Source: Acidobacteriota bacterium (GTDB lineage Bacteria > Acidobacteriota > Vicinamibacteria > Vicinamibacterales > UBA2999). Taken from it: a DNA stretch of 64,000 bases. Within the stretch, counting starts at the first letter, position 1. The number at the start of each line of letters is the position of its first letter. This document shows positions 8,169 through 16,199 of this stretch, in pieces. The notes under the pieces were generated by a model. It was not told the DNA's origin. It saw only the letters and a program-made list of their open reading frames with translations, and did no database searches. The stretch spans positions 23,605-87,604 of the forward strand of contig JADZCN010000120.1 in assembly GCA_020851565.1 (NCBI GenBank). The letters run 5' to 3'. A program made the position numbers and the translations under genes.

Positions 8169-8263
8169 GTGTCTTTCAGCGCCGCGCGCGGACGCGCCGC
8201 CGAGTTGTCTCCGGATGTCACGTAATGCTGGCCGTCGAGGGCGAATCGGCGCATAATCCGCGC

Positions 8264-9496
8264 ATGTCACTGCCTCCCTCCTCGCGACGTGCTTTCCTGG
8301 CGGCCACGGGTGCCGCTGCCGCATCCGTGTGGATACCGCGTCCCGTGAAGGGGTACTCCCCCGCCGAGATTCGAGCCGTGAACCTCGACGACGTCGGGAT
8401 TTCGAAGTGGGAGATCGATACGCCCGCGCTCTGCGTGGATCTCGACCGCCTCGAGCGGAACATCGCGAAGATGCAGGCCGCCGTGAAGAAGAACGGGATT
8501 GCCACGCGGCCACATGCCAAGACCCACAAGACCGCGGCCATCGCGCGCCTGCAGCTGGCCGCGGGCGCCATCGGCATCTGCACGGCGAAGCTGGGCGAGG
8601 CCGAGGCGCTCTTCGCCGCGGGCATCGAGCCGATCTGCATGACCACCAGCAACCTGTCGCCTCGAAAGATTCGGCGCGCCATGCAGTTGAGGAAGGCGAA
8701 CCGGCAGTTCATCCAGGCCGTGGACGAGCCACAGAACGCGCGGGACCTCTCGGCGGCGGCGCGCGAGGCCGGCGTCACCGCCGACATCGTCGTGGACGTG
8801 GCCGTCGGCACGCGCAGCGGCATCCCGCCGGGCGACGGCGCCGTGGCGTTGGCGAAGCTGGTGGACACGCTGCCGAACCTGACGCTGCGCGGCCTGCTCT
8901 CCTATGACGGCGGTGCGCAGCACGTCAACGGCTTCGCCGCGCGCAAGGAGCGCGCGCTGAAGGGCCTGGAGGGAAACGTCGAGACGCGCGAGGCGATGAA
9001 GCGGGCTGGTCTCTCCACCGAGATCTTCAGCGGCGGAGGGACCGGCACCTACAGCGTGCAGCACCTCACGCCCGGCTTCACCGACGTGCAGGTCGGCAGC
9101 TACGTCTTCATGGACATGCAGTACCTGGCCATCGGCAGCGAGGACGGCGACGCCGTCTACAAGGACTTCGATCCGTCGCTCACCGTGGTGGCGACCGTGC
9201 TGAACAACCGCTTTCCGGGCCGGCTCACCACCGACGCCGGTGCGAAAGCACTCACCCTCAACGTGCCCCGCCCCGGCGTCGTGGGCGAGCCCGGCATGGA
9301 CTACAACCCGGGCTCGGACGAGTTCGGCGTCATCACCTTCACCGAGGCGCGGCGCACGTACAAGATGGGCGACCGCATCGAGATGATCGTCCCCCACTGC
9401 GACCCAGTGGTGAACCTCTACGACCAGATGTACGGCATCCGCGGCGACAAGGTCGAGGTGGTGTGGCCCGTGACCGCGCGAGGCAAGTCGCAGTAG
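8264..9496 (+). CDS. Tat-exported D-threonine aldolase/DSD1-family PLP enzyme
   Basis: A 410-aa fold-type III PLP enzyme. The Tat signal MSLPPSSRRAFLAATGAAAAS gives a periplasmic location. The catalytic domain has RPHAKTHKT (PLP lysine), FSGGGTGTYSVQ (phosphate binding) and HCDPVVNLYD, the C-terminal metal-binding motif of the DSD1/D-threonine aldolase family. Members cleave D-threonine or dehydrate D-serine; exact substrate unknown. CATAAT lies 6 nt before the ATG with no Shine-Dalgarno, predicting a leaderless mRNA. It starts divergently from the secreted-protein gene 130 bp away. Confidence 0.85.
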   Translation: MSLPPSSRRAFLAATGAAAASVWIPRPVKGYSPAEIRAVNLDDVGISKWEIDTPALCVDLDRLERNIAKMQAAVKKNGIATRPHAKTHKTAAIARLQLAAGAIGICTAKLGEAEALFAAGIEPICMTTSNLSPRKIRRAMQLRKANRQFIQAVDEPQNARDLSAAAREAGVTADIVVDVAVGTRSGIPPGDGAVALAKLVDTLPNLTLRGLLSYDGGAQHVNGFAARKERALKGLEGNVETREAMKRAGLSTEIFSGGGTGTYSVQHLTPGFTDVQVGSYVFMDMQYLAIGSEDGDAVYKDFDPSLTVVATVLNNRFPGRLTTDAGAKALTLNVPRPGVVGEPGMDYNPGSDEFGVITFTEARRTYKMGDRIEMIVPHCDPVVNLYDQMYGIRGDKVEVVWPVTARGKSQ

Positions 9497-9624
9497 CGCC
9501 TCGCCAGCGGGGTGAGAAGCACGGGAATCCGGCTGCGCGGCCGCGCGCCTCTCGAATTCGTGCCTGATTCCGGCCGCCTCCGGGTGGCAGGGCTGATGCA
9601 TTGCCCTCATCCGGAGGCGGTCAT

Positions 9625-10251
9625 ATGGCTCGACTCATCACCACCCTGCTCGCGCTGGCCCTGGCGGCCGTGCCCGGGCTGGCCACCGCGCAGACCTTTG
9701 ACGGGGGCGTCAAGGGCGGTGCGTCCTTCGCCGACGTCCCGACACTCGCGGAGGACCTCGAAGATGCCGGGGCCACGGATCTCGAGTGGCGCTGGGGCCG
9801 GGTCCTCGGCGGCTTCATCGCTATTGGCCTGACGGACAACCTGGCGTTCCAACCCGAGCTCCTGTGGACCCAGAAAGGGTTGAAGGGCCAGGATCCGCTT
9901 CTCGACACCGAGCTCAGGCTCGAGCTGGATTACTTCCAGATCCCGCTGCTCGCCCGGTTCGGGCCCGAAGATGGCCGCGGCTTCCACGTGCTCGCGGGCC
10001 CGTCCATCAACTTCCTGAGCGAGGCGCACGCCTATGAGGTGGGCGCTTTCAGCGGAGACGAGGACATCCAGGACGAGACCGAGGCCGTCGACATCGGCCT
10101 GGTCGTGGGCCTGGGCTACTACGGCCGCCTGCTGCTGGTCGAAGGCCGCTTCGAGGAGGGCCTGAGGAACGTGGCGAAGTTCCCGGAGGGTGACGAGAAC
10201 TATCGCAACCGGGCGTTCATGATCCTGGGCGGCATCCGGTTCGGTCGGTAG
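9625..10251 (+). CDS. Porin-like outer-membrane beta-barrel
   Basis: A 208-aa protein with signal peptide MARLITTLLALALAAVPGLATAQ and an 8-strand OMP_b-brl_2/PorT-like barrel: GGVKGGASFADV, DNLAFQPELLWTQKG, YFQIPLLARFG, FHVLAGPSINF, VGLGYYGRLLLVEGRF and the terminal strand AFMILGGIRFGR. ATG at 9625 has CCGGAGG 8 nt upstream. Family members serve as small outer-membrane proteins of mostly unknown role. Ends 4 bp before the convergent lipocalin gene. Confidence 0.75.
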   Translation: MARLITTLLALALAAVPGLATAQTFDGGVKGGASFADVPTLAEDLEDAGATDLEWRWGRVLGGFIAIGLTDNLAFQPELLWTQKGLKGQDPLLDTELRLELDYFQIPLLARFGPEDGRGFHVLAGPSINFLSEAHAYEVGAFSGDEDIQDETEAVDIGLVVGLGYYGRLLLVEGRFEEGLRNVAKFPEGDENYRNRAFMILGGIRFGR

Positions 10252-10255
10252 GGGG

Positions 10256-10756
10256 CTACTTGACCCGCTCCCAGTAGAGGGACTGCGTCACCCGCTCGCC
10301 GTTCTTCAGCGACAGCGTCAGGCCGTTGCCGTCCGGCGAGAAGGCGAAATGACGCACCTGGTTCGAGCCGACCCATGCCGGGTTGGACGAGCCGGCCACG
10401 TGGTGCGTGACGATGCCCCTCGCCTCGTCCACGGTGAAGGGCCCGAAGTACCCGAGGTACCGGCGATACGCCGCCGCGCGATCCGCATCGGTAGCCGGCG
10501 GCTGCGCCGCCTTGTTGGACGAGTGCATCAGCTGCGCGGACATGTGGCCGGACGGGTCGTAGGTGATGCGTCCCACGTCGTACGCGCCCGGGCGCGAGGG
10601 ACCCCCATCGGGATCCAGGATCTGGTAGGTGACCAGCTGCCAGGTCCCGACCAGTCGGTCGCGCGCTGTCCCGGACCGTGGCTGTGCGGCCGGCGCCGCG
10701 GCCCCGGACACGATCGCTACCAACGCCACCGTCGCCGTCAGGGTCCTGATGCACAT
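10256..10756 (-). CDS. Secreted lipocalin-like protein
   Basis: A 166-aa protein with a signal peptide (MCIRTLTATVALVAIVSGAAAPAAAQ-like) and a Lipocalin_5-type barrel: DRLVGTWQLVTYQI, GRITYDPSGHMSAQLM, VDEARGIVTHHVAGS, HFAFSPDGNGLTLSL. The ATG at 10756 is preferred to 10765 because TAGAAT ends 7 nt before it and overlaps the earlier ATG; leaderless. It is a paralogue of the gene at 14520-15155, which carries an extra repeat-encoded segment. Ligand unknown. Confidence 0.78.
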   Translation of the reverse strand: MCIRTLTATVALVAIVSGAAAPAAQPRSGTARDRLVGTWQLVTYQILDPDGGPSRPGAYDVGRITYDPSGHMSAQLMHSSNKAAQPPATDADRAAAYRRYLGYFGPFTVDEARGIVTHHVAGSSNPAWVGSNQVRHFAFSPDGNGLTLSLKNGERVTQSLYWERVK

Positions 10757-10828
10757 GGGGCGCATTCTACGCCGGTCGCGTGCCGTTCCAGCCTGGCTCC
10801 TCGCGCCTCGCCCTCACGGTCGCTGCGT

Positions 10829-11926
10829 TCAGTTGGACGCCGCCGGGAACCCCAGGAACTTGCCGTGCATGAACGTGACCCCGAACTGCAGGCGGTTGAT
10901 GTTCTCCAGGAAGCTCGCGTTGTAGTAGTCCTGCCCCCGGTAGTAGCGCACGAACAGCCCCGCGCCGCCCCAGCCGCCCGGCAGGCACGCCGCCTCCGCC
11001 GAGGTCACCACGTTCTCGACCGACGACGCGGCGCCGCGGATGAAGGTCAGCGACAAGTCGGCCCAGGCGCGCCCGCACGTCACGCGGCGCAGAACCGGCG
11101 GCCGCCAGTTGCCCGCGATGACGTCGGCCGAGAGGCCCACCCGCGTCGGGCCATACAGGGGCCGGAGCGTATCGGAGATGGACCCGCCCAGGTACCCGCG
11201 CGGGTTCAGCTCGAGGCTCGCGCCCACGCCCCATTCGCGGCGCGTGATGGCGCGGACGTCCACGGGGTCGTCGCCGCGCGGATGGAGCCGGCGGTACTGC
11301 ACACCGACGCGGATGTAGTTCGTCGAGAAGCTGCCGTCCTTCCTGTTCACCGTCTCGGGCCGCGGCTCCGACGGCTCCTCGGGTACGCACTCATCGTCTA
11401 CGCGCGCCTGATCGGTGAAGAGGCATCCGTCCTGCCCGTTCGAGTGATGACCGAAGGGGATGGCGCTCACCAGCCACATCTCGATGGGGCCCTCGAGAAA
11501 TGCCACGGGCGAGTCCTCCCGGTCCGCGGTGGAGAGGTTCTTCAGCCAGGCGAGCTGTACCGTCCCCTTCGGCATGTAGGAGGGCGTCCGGACCGGGCTG
11601 GAGGTGGTGTCGAACATGCGCAGGCGTACCATGAACGTGCCGAACACCGAGAACGCGAACACGCGCGGCCGCTCGGGCCGCATCACGCGTTCCAGCTGGC
11701 GGCTCACGTTGTCCACGATGCGCACCTCGGGCGCCGTCTGCGCCTCGAAGACCAGGGCGCCGTCGGTGTGGTTGAACAGGTAGCTGCCGTCGGGATCGAA
11801 CGACACCTTCTCGTCGGCGAGGAACGTGAAGGAGCCCACGCGCGGGAACGCGTCGGCGTCTTGCGCCTTCGCCGCCGGGGCGAGGGCCAGCAGGATCGCG
11901 ATGAGGGCGAGGAGTCTCGTGGCCAT
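10829..11926 (-). CDS. Outer-membrane phospholipase A-like protein
   Basis: A 365-aa exported protein (signal MATRLLALIAILLALAPAAKAQ). The segment IPFGHHSNGQDG matches the H-x-S-N-G active-site motif of OMPLA (PldA), and STNYIRVGVQYR plus RYYRGQDYYNASFLENINRLQFGVTF resemble later barrel strands of that family. OMPLA hydrolyses phospholipids in the outer leaflet. The long N-terminal extension (about 150 aa) is unlike E. coli PldA, and overall similarity looks low, so the name is tentative. It starts 3 bp after the gene upstream and is probably co-transcribed with it. Confidence 0.5.
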   Translation of the reverse strand: MATRLLALIAILLALAPAAKAQDADAFPRVGSFTFLADEKVSFDPDGSYLFNHTDGALVFEAQTAPEVRIVDNVSRQLERVMRPERPRVFAFSVFGTFMVRLRMFDTTSSPVRTPSYMPKGTVQLAWLKNLSTADREDSPVAFLEGPIEMWLVSAIPFGHHSNGQDGCLFTDQARVDDECVPEEPSEPRPETVNRKDGSFSTNYIRVGVQYRRLHPRGDDPVDVRAITRREWGVGASLELNPRGYLGGSISDTLRPLYGPTRVGLSADVIAGNWRPPVLRRVTCGRAWADLSLTFIRGAASSVENVVTSAEAACLPGGWGGAGLFVRYYRGQDYYNASFLENINRLQFGVTFMHGKFLGFPAASN

Positions 11927-11929
11927 GGC

Positions 11930-12244
11930 TCACGCCTCGATGATCTGCCGGGCCAGCTCGTGGTTGTGCTCGACCCGGATCCTGATGGGGTCGTTGCGCG
12001 AGCGGAGCGAGAACGTGTAGTTGAACTGGCCGTCGAGGTCCGTGCGGAGCCGGTTCAGGCGACTGTTGGTGGCCTCGAAGTCGTTCAGGTTGGCAATCTC
12101 GCAAATGAGCGAGTCCTGGAGCAGGGGGCAGCGCTTGCGCTCGGCCCCGCCCGGCTTCAGGGCGAACGAGTCCAGGACCTCCAGGAGCACATCCTCCACG
12201 GGACGCGTGCCCGGCACCAGCTCGAACGAGAACTCGGCGTACAT
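11930..12244 (-). CDS. Small protein of unknown function, operon with OMPLA-like gene
   Basis: A 104-aa protein. ATG 12244 has GGGGGGATCCC just upstream and is preferred to an ATG at 12289. No signal peptide. It appears alpha/beta (MYAEFSFELVPGTRPVEDVLLEVLDSF, FNYTFSLRSRNDPIRIRVEHNHEL). No family recognised. The stop codon is 3 bp from the start of the OMPLA-like gene downstream, so the two are likely co-expressed. Confidence 0.55.
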   Translation of the reverse strand: MYAEFSFELVPGTRPVEDVLLEVLDSFALKPGGAERKRCPLLQDSLICEIANLNDFEATNSRLNRLRTDLDGQFNYTFSLRSRNDPIRIRVEHNHELARQIIEA

Positions 12245-12510
12245 GGGATCCCCCCGTCGTGACGGCTGGTGGGGGTCCAGCCACCTCACTGGTGTGCGAT
12301 TGGCGGCTGGCGTTTCACGCCGCCGGATGCCTGATGAGACGGCCGTCGGTCGAGGATTCCCGGTCGCGCCAGTGACAACCCTGTAGGCGGAGCGACAATT
12401 CCGTATCTGCTATCCTGCCACCGCGCCCGTGATCCGGGCGATTGTCGGACAACTGCTGACGGAGATCGCACGGCCTGGAGTTTGCCTAGGGCCTCGGCAC
12501 GGAGGAGTGG

Positions 12511-12849
12511 ATGAGCAACGGTCAGTCGATTGTGATCAAGGGAGATATCTCAGGCAGCGAGGATCTGGTCATCGCCGGCCGCGTGGAAGGCAGCATCACG
12601 CTGGATGGCCGTGCGCTGACGCTGGCCCCGGGCGCCACGGTGGTTGGCACCATTTCCGCCGCCTCCGTCGTCGTCTCGGGAACCGTGGAGGGCAGCGTCG
12701 AGGCCGGCGAGCGGCTCGAGGTGAAGGACACCGCGGTCATCGAGGGCGACCTGAGCACGCCTGCGCTGGTGGTGGCCGATGGAGCTCATTTGAACGCGAC
12801 CATCGAGATGCCGGCCCGCACGGGCTCGAAGCTGGCCGGCGTCGCCTGA
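12511..12849 (+). CDS. Bactofilin
   Basis: A 112-aa DUF583/bactofilin protein made almost wholly of beta-helix repeats (VIKGDISGSEDLVIAGRVEGSI, GTISAASVVVSGTVEGSVEA). Bactofilins polymerise without nucleotide into cytoskeletal filaments tied to cell shape and polarity. GGAGGAGTGG gives a strong ribosome site before ATG 12511. A TATCCT -10-like box near 12412 suggests a leader of about 90 nt, unlike the leaderless genes nearby. Confidence 0.9.
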   Translation: MSNGQSIVIKGDISGSEDLVIAGRVEGSITLDGRALTLAPGATVVGTISAASVVVSGTVEGSVEAGERLEVKDTAVIEGDLSTPALVVADGAHLNATIEMPARTGSKLAGVA

Positions 12850-12880
12850 CGCCGCTGGCGGCAATTCCGGCCAGGTGCGA

Positions 12881-12910
12881 TCGCCTTCGGACGTCAGCGT
12901 CCGAAGGCGA
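12881..12910. terminator. Bidirectional hairpin terminator
   Basis: A perfect 13-bp stem (TCGCCTTCGGACG) with a TCAG loop, between the convergent bactofilin and beta-barrel genes. It overlaps the last codons of the beta-barrel reading frame. No clear T-tract follows on either side. Confidence 0.7.
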
Positions 12911-13594
12911 CGCCCACGTACACCAGCACCATGTCCGTCCGTGACCGGCTGACGTCGAAGAACGCCTGGCCGCCCTCACGGCGGATGGCGCCTTCTCTCA
13001 GGTAGTCGGCCTTGCTCCGGCGAGATACCGCACCGACAGGTCCAGCTTCCATCGGTGTGGCGCGGCGCCAAACCCCACCTGCAGGCCGGCGCCGGCACCC
13101 AGGCTCACCGTGAAGTCGTCCAGGTTGGTGGCGCCGAGGCTGGAGCATCCCCACGGATCGCAGTCGATGCTTTCATCGATGGACGTCCGCGTGGCGATGT
13201 ACGAGAACCCGAGGAGCCCGTCCGCATAGGGCCGTACGCGCCCGCGGCGCGGCTGGAGGCGCACGCGGCCGTGCACCAGCGCCACGCTGTTACTGGTATC
13301 CACGGTCACGACGATGTCGGGAATGGTCGGGCTGAGCGGAACCCGTCGGCTCTCGGTCCCGTACAGGAGATAGCTCCCCTCCACGCCAAGGCTGACGATG
13401 CTGTCGCCGAGCGCGACGTCAGCGTGACCGGAGAGGCCGCCGGCGCCGTCCACGTTGTCACCGAACTCCCCTACCGGCACGCCGACGATGAACCCGGCGC
13501 CCACTTGCCACGGGGGACCCTCAGCAGTCGCCTGGGCCCACGCCGGTGCGACTGGCAGTAACGCAAGGAGAAATGCAAGGACTCTCGGCGTCAT
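12894..13594 (-). pseudogene. Outer-membrane beta-barrel gene with a 3' frameshift
   Basis: From ATG 13594 (GAGGTGG upstream; signal MTPRVLAFLLALLPVAPAWAQ) the frame encodes a barrel protein up to DLSVRYLAG, then ends after ARPTT near 12998. The neighbouring frame continues KADYLREGAIRREGG...TDMVLVYVGVAFGR to the TGA at 12894, exactly the C-terminal strand expected for the family. Restoring one base near 13017-13022 (GCC GGn AGC AAG) joins both halves. Without it the protein lacks its terminal strand. A real mutation and a sequencing error cannot be told apart. Confidence 0.72.
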
Positions 13595-13821
13595 GGAACC
13601 ACCTCGCTGCCAGGCCTTCCGGTAGCCAACGGTCTGCTCTGCAGAGTGTGGGCCAAGAGCACGCGGAGATTGCACGCGGGAAACCGAGCGATGTAGTCTC
13701 ACACTGGCCGGGGTGACGGCTTCCCGGCGTCACGCTGGGGACGGTGTCGAGTCTGGACGGCTGCGATACCCTGGGTCGACCGTGCGCGCGGAAATGGTGG
13801 CGTCGAGCGTCCCGCGAGCGC

Positions 13822-14517
13822 TCAGGGCCTCGCGGCTCGGCCGTCACCACTGCCAGAGCATCGGCACGCGGCGACACCGCCAGCCGTGTCACCGCACCCA
13901 GCCCGTGAGGTGCGACGTCCAGCACCTCGCGCCACCCAGGCGCGCCCCTCGACCAGGCGAACACCTTCGTGCCGGCCGACATCAGGAGCGCCTGGCCGTC
14001 GGGCATCCACTCGTAGTCCCGGTCGAGGCTGCCTTTGACGGTCCCAGTGAGTCGCTCGCTCCGGCCGGTTGCCGGGTCGAGGGACATGATGGGGGTTCTG
14101 TCCCTGCCGATCGAACTGCCACAGGCGCTGCGTGCCGTCGGCTTCGACGCGAATGACGGTGAAACCGTCGCGCGCCAGCGAGGGCGCGGCGGGACGCACC
14201 GGGGGGATGGTCGGCGAGTATTCCCCTTCCGGAGTGCGTGTCAGCTGGCGCGTGGCGCCCGTGCGCCGGTCGAACTCGTAGATGTCGGTCTGCTGGCCAT
14301 CGCGATTCGCCGTGAAGAGCACGCACTGCCCGTCCGGATCGAAGAACGGCTGGTTCTCGTAGCCGGGTGAGGTGGCCATCGGCTGAGGCCGCGCCCCGGT
14401 GAGGCTCCCCACTCCGCCGCTCATCGGGAACAGGTGGATGTCGGTGGCGGTCTGGGGGCGCAGGGCCGCGGGCTGTCCGAGAAGGATCGCGGCGAGCCCG
14501 ACTACGGCGATGCGCAT
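13822..14517 (-). pseudogene. Truncated TolB/PD40-type beta-propeller gene
   Basis: The N-terminal half is a normal exported PD40/WD-like protein (signal MRIAVVGLAAILLGQPAAL; PGYENQPFFDPDGQCVLFTANRDGQQTDIY; YSPTIPPV) up to RLWQFDRQGQNP. After that the frame turns into Arg/Gly-rich nonsense ending at 13822. Another frame supplies the expected C-terminal blades (SLDPATGRSERLTG, YEWMPDGQALLMSAGTKVFAWSRG, VTRLAVSPRADALAVVTAEPR). The missing middle (about 100 residues in relatives, by recollection of the family) and the frame change indicate an internal deletion. GAGGTAGCC precedes ATG 14517, directly after the lipocalin gene stop. Confidence 0.65.
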
Positions 14518-14519
14518 GG

Positions 14520-15155
14520 CTACCTCGATCGCTGGAAGACGAGCGTCCGGGAGATGTCGGTTCCATCGGCCGCGCGCGAGGTAAAGCTCAGCTCGAGGGT
14601 GTCGCCCTTCACCCGGAAGTACCGCGTGAACTCCTTGCCCAGGTCGTCGGGGAACAGCGAGCCCTGGACGTGGTGCGTGACTGTCCCCCTTACCCCATCT
14701 GCGCCATCTGCGCCATCTGCGGCTACTGCGGCTACTGCGGCATCTGCGGCTCCTGCGGTTCCTTTGCCATCTGCGGCGACGGTATCGACGTTGAAGGTGC
14801 CGAAGTACGCGTCATAGCCGAGGCGCACGCGCGCGTTCGCGGCGTCCTCCGGCGACGCGGGCTCGCCAATCGCCTGCGCGCGCCCCTGGCGCATCATCTG
14901 CAGCGCCATGTGCCCGCTCGCGTCGTAGAAGAGGCGACCGATGGGCGCTTCGCCAAGCACCGCGTCGTTGACCACTTCCCCGCTCGCGCGGCGCACCGTG
15001 CGGGTTTGCAGTTCCCACGAGCCGATCATCTGCTCGCGGGCGCTTCGCGTGGATCGCGGAGCGCCCGTGGACGGTGCCGACACCGAGCACGCCGCGCCGC
15101 CGACGGCGGCAAGCAGGAGGACGATTCCGGCGGATACGACGTGACGATGCTTCAT
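14520..15155 (-). CDS. Lipocalin-like protein with repeat-encoded insertion
   Basis: A 211-aa exported protein (hydrophobic leader MKHRHVVSAGIVLLLAAVGGAAC; the Cys could be a lipobox, imperfect). The Lipocalin_5 core is conserved: QMIGSWELQTRTV, GRLFYDASGHMALQMM, RGTVTHHVQGS, LELSFTSRA. Compared with the paralogue at 10256-10756, residues about 127-155 are extra and are encoded by a 9-bp tandem repeat giving ADG/AAV triplets. The insertion keeps the frame. The gene lies 2 bp before the truncated TolB-like gene. Confidence 0.75.
   Translation of the reverse strand: MKHRHVVSAGIVLLLAAVGGAACSVSAPSTGAPRSTRSAREQMIGSWELQTRTVRRASGEVVNDAVLGEAPIGRLFYDASGHMALQMMRQGRAQAIGEPASPEDAANARVRLGYDAYFGTFNVDTVAADGKGTAGAADAAVAAVAADGADGADGVRGTVTHHVQGSLFPDDLGKEFTRYFRVKGDTLELSFTSRAADGTDISRTLVFQRSR
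14694..14775. repeat. 9-bp tandem repeat inside the lipocalin coding region
   Basis: About nine copies of CATCTGCGC / GGCTACTGC-type units (consensus nnCTGCGGC on the + strand) within 14520-15155. Related CATCTGCG/CTGCGG units recur in the intergenic gap at 20563-20625. Confidence 0.8.
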
Positions 15156-15172
15156 GGCTGCGGTCGCTCCGT

Positions 15173-15628
15173 CTAAAGGCCGAGGAGATGCTTCTTCCTC
15201 TCCGCGAACTCCTCCGGGGTGAGCGCGCCCTCGTCCACCAGCCCCTTCAGCGCGCGGATCTCGTCAGTGGGAGACGGGCGGGGTGTGTCGAAGTCGTGCG
15301 CGGCCGGCGTCCACGATTCGATGTGGACTTTGATCTTCAGCGCCAGATCGTACGCGTCCATGTCGCTGAAGGTGACGGAGTTCTCATCCCGCGCGGCGTC
15401 GAAGGCGCCACCGGTCAGCGAAGAAGCTCGGTCGTGTGGCGTCCCGCCGGCGAAGGAGAACTGGATGAAGCCGTCGAAGGCGCCCGGCTTCTTCACCTCG
15501 ACGGCGGTGACGTGGCGCAGCAGGATGGCCTTGTCCCGCCGCTCGTCCAGGTGTTCCTGGACGATGCGGATGCTGTCGCGTGAGACGAACAGGGTCTTGC
15601 CCTGCCCGCCGTGGAGCACGAGGCTCAT
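15173..15628 (-). CDS. SHOCT-domain protein
   Basis: A 151-aa cytoplasmic protein. ATG 15628 has GAGAGG upstream. The N-terminal about 105 residues resemble a DUF4429/PH-like fold (LVLHGGQGKTLFVSRDSIRIVQE, FIQFSFAGG, SVTFSDMDAYDLALKIKVHIES). The C-terminal about 30 residues are a SHOCT module (DEIRALKGLVDEGALTPEEFAERKKHLLGL), a short helical pair often attached to membrane or oligomerisation domains. Function unknown. Confidence 0.72.
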   Translation of the reverse strand: MSLVLHGGQGKTLFVSRDSIRIVQEHLDERRDKAILLRHVTAVEVKKPGAFDGFIQFSFAGGTPHDRASSLTGGAFDAARDENSVTFSDMDAYDLALKIKVHIESWTPAAHDFDTPRPSPTDEIRALKGLVDEGALTPEEFAERKKHLLGL

Positions 15629-15720
15629 GCGTGACCTCTCGTCGTGGACGGGCGCGGCGACGCCGTCGCCCGACATGGTAGCGCGGGTGAAGGCGTGGGA
15701 CGGAATATGGAGCTGAACGG

Positions 15721-15796
15721 TGGCGTCCCCGGCGGGATTCGAACCCGCGTTTTAGCCTTGAAAGGGCCACGTCCTAGGCCTCTGGACGACGGGGAC
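15721..15796 (-). tRNA. tRNA-Glu(TTC)
   Basis: Acceptor GTCCCCG (15796-15790) pairs with CGGGGAC; anticodon loop CTTTCAA gives TTC; the T-arm has GGTTCGAATCC; CCA is encoded (15721-15723). Confidence 0.96.
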
Positions 15797-15859
15797 GCGA
15801 GGTGTGGAACATAGAAGTCTAGCACGCGCCCGCGCGGTGGCTCCAGACGCCGGCAGGGT

Positions 15860-16070
15860 GCCGCGGCAGGCCGAGGCCCTCGCCGCCGTGCGGCCTTGCG
15901 AGCCGGCTCGCGAGCGACACCGAACACGGATCCGCAGGCGTCCCGGCCGCGTGGGGGACGAAGTGGGGCCCCACGCCTCCAGCGGATAGAAGTCGGCGGA
16001 CCGCCGGAGGATCCGTTTTCCGAGCCGGCGAGCGGCCACGCGGTGGCGAGGGCCTCGGCCTGCCGCTCAC
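15860..16070. repeat. Long imperfect palindrome between tRNA-Glu and an exported racemase gene
   Basis: The 403 bp between tRNA-Glu and the racemase-like gene hold no gene. They contain a 21-bp perfect inverted repeat (15864-15884 with 16044-16064; arm starts CGGCAGGCCGAGG) flanked by further weaker complementarity (GGATCCGC / GGATCCG; CGTGGGG / CCCCACG) converging on about 15965. The whole could fold into a stem of nearly 100 bp. It is a candidate REP/MITE-type element or structured RNA. Confidence 0.65.
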
Positions 16071-16199
16071 CATCCGACGGAGTGCCCCGCAAGCGGCTGG
16101 TTAAGGCCCTCGACCCGCCGCTCAGGCCCGAGCAAAGTGTGCGACCGACCTGGTCCGACTGGCACCGCGAGCTAGGCGTGCGCGCGCTATACTCCGCGC

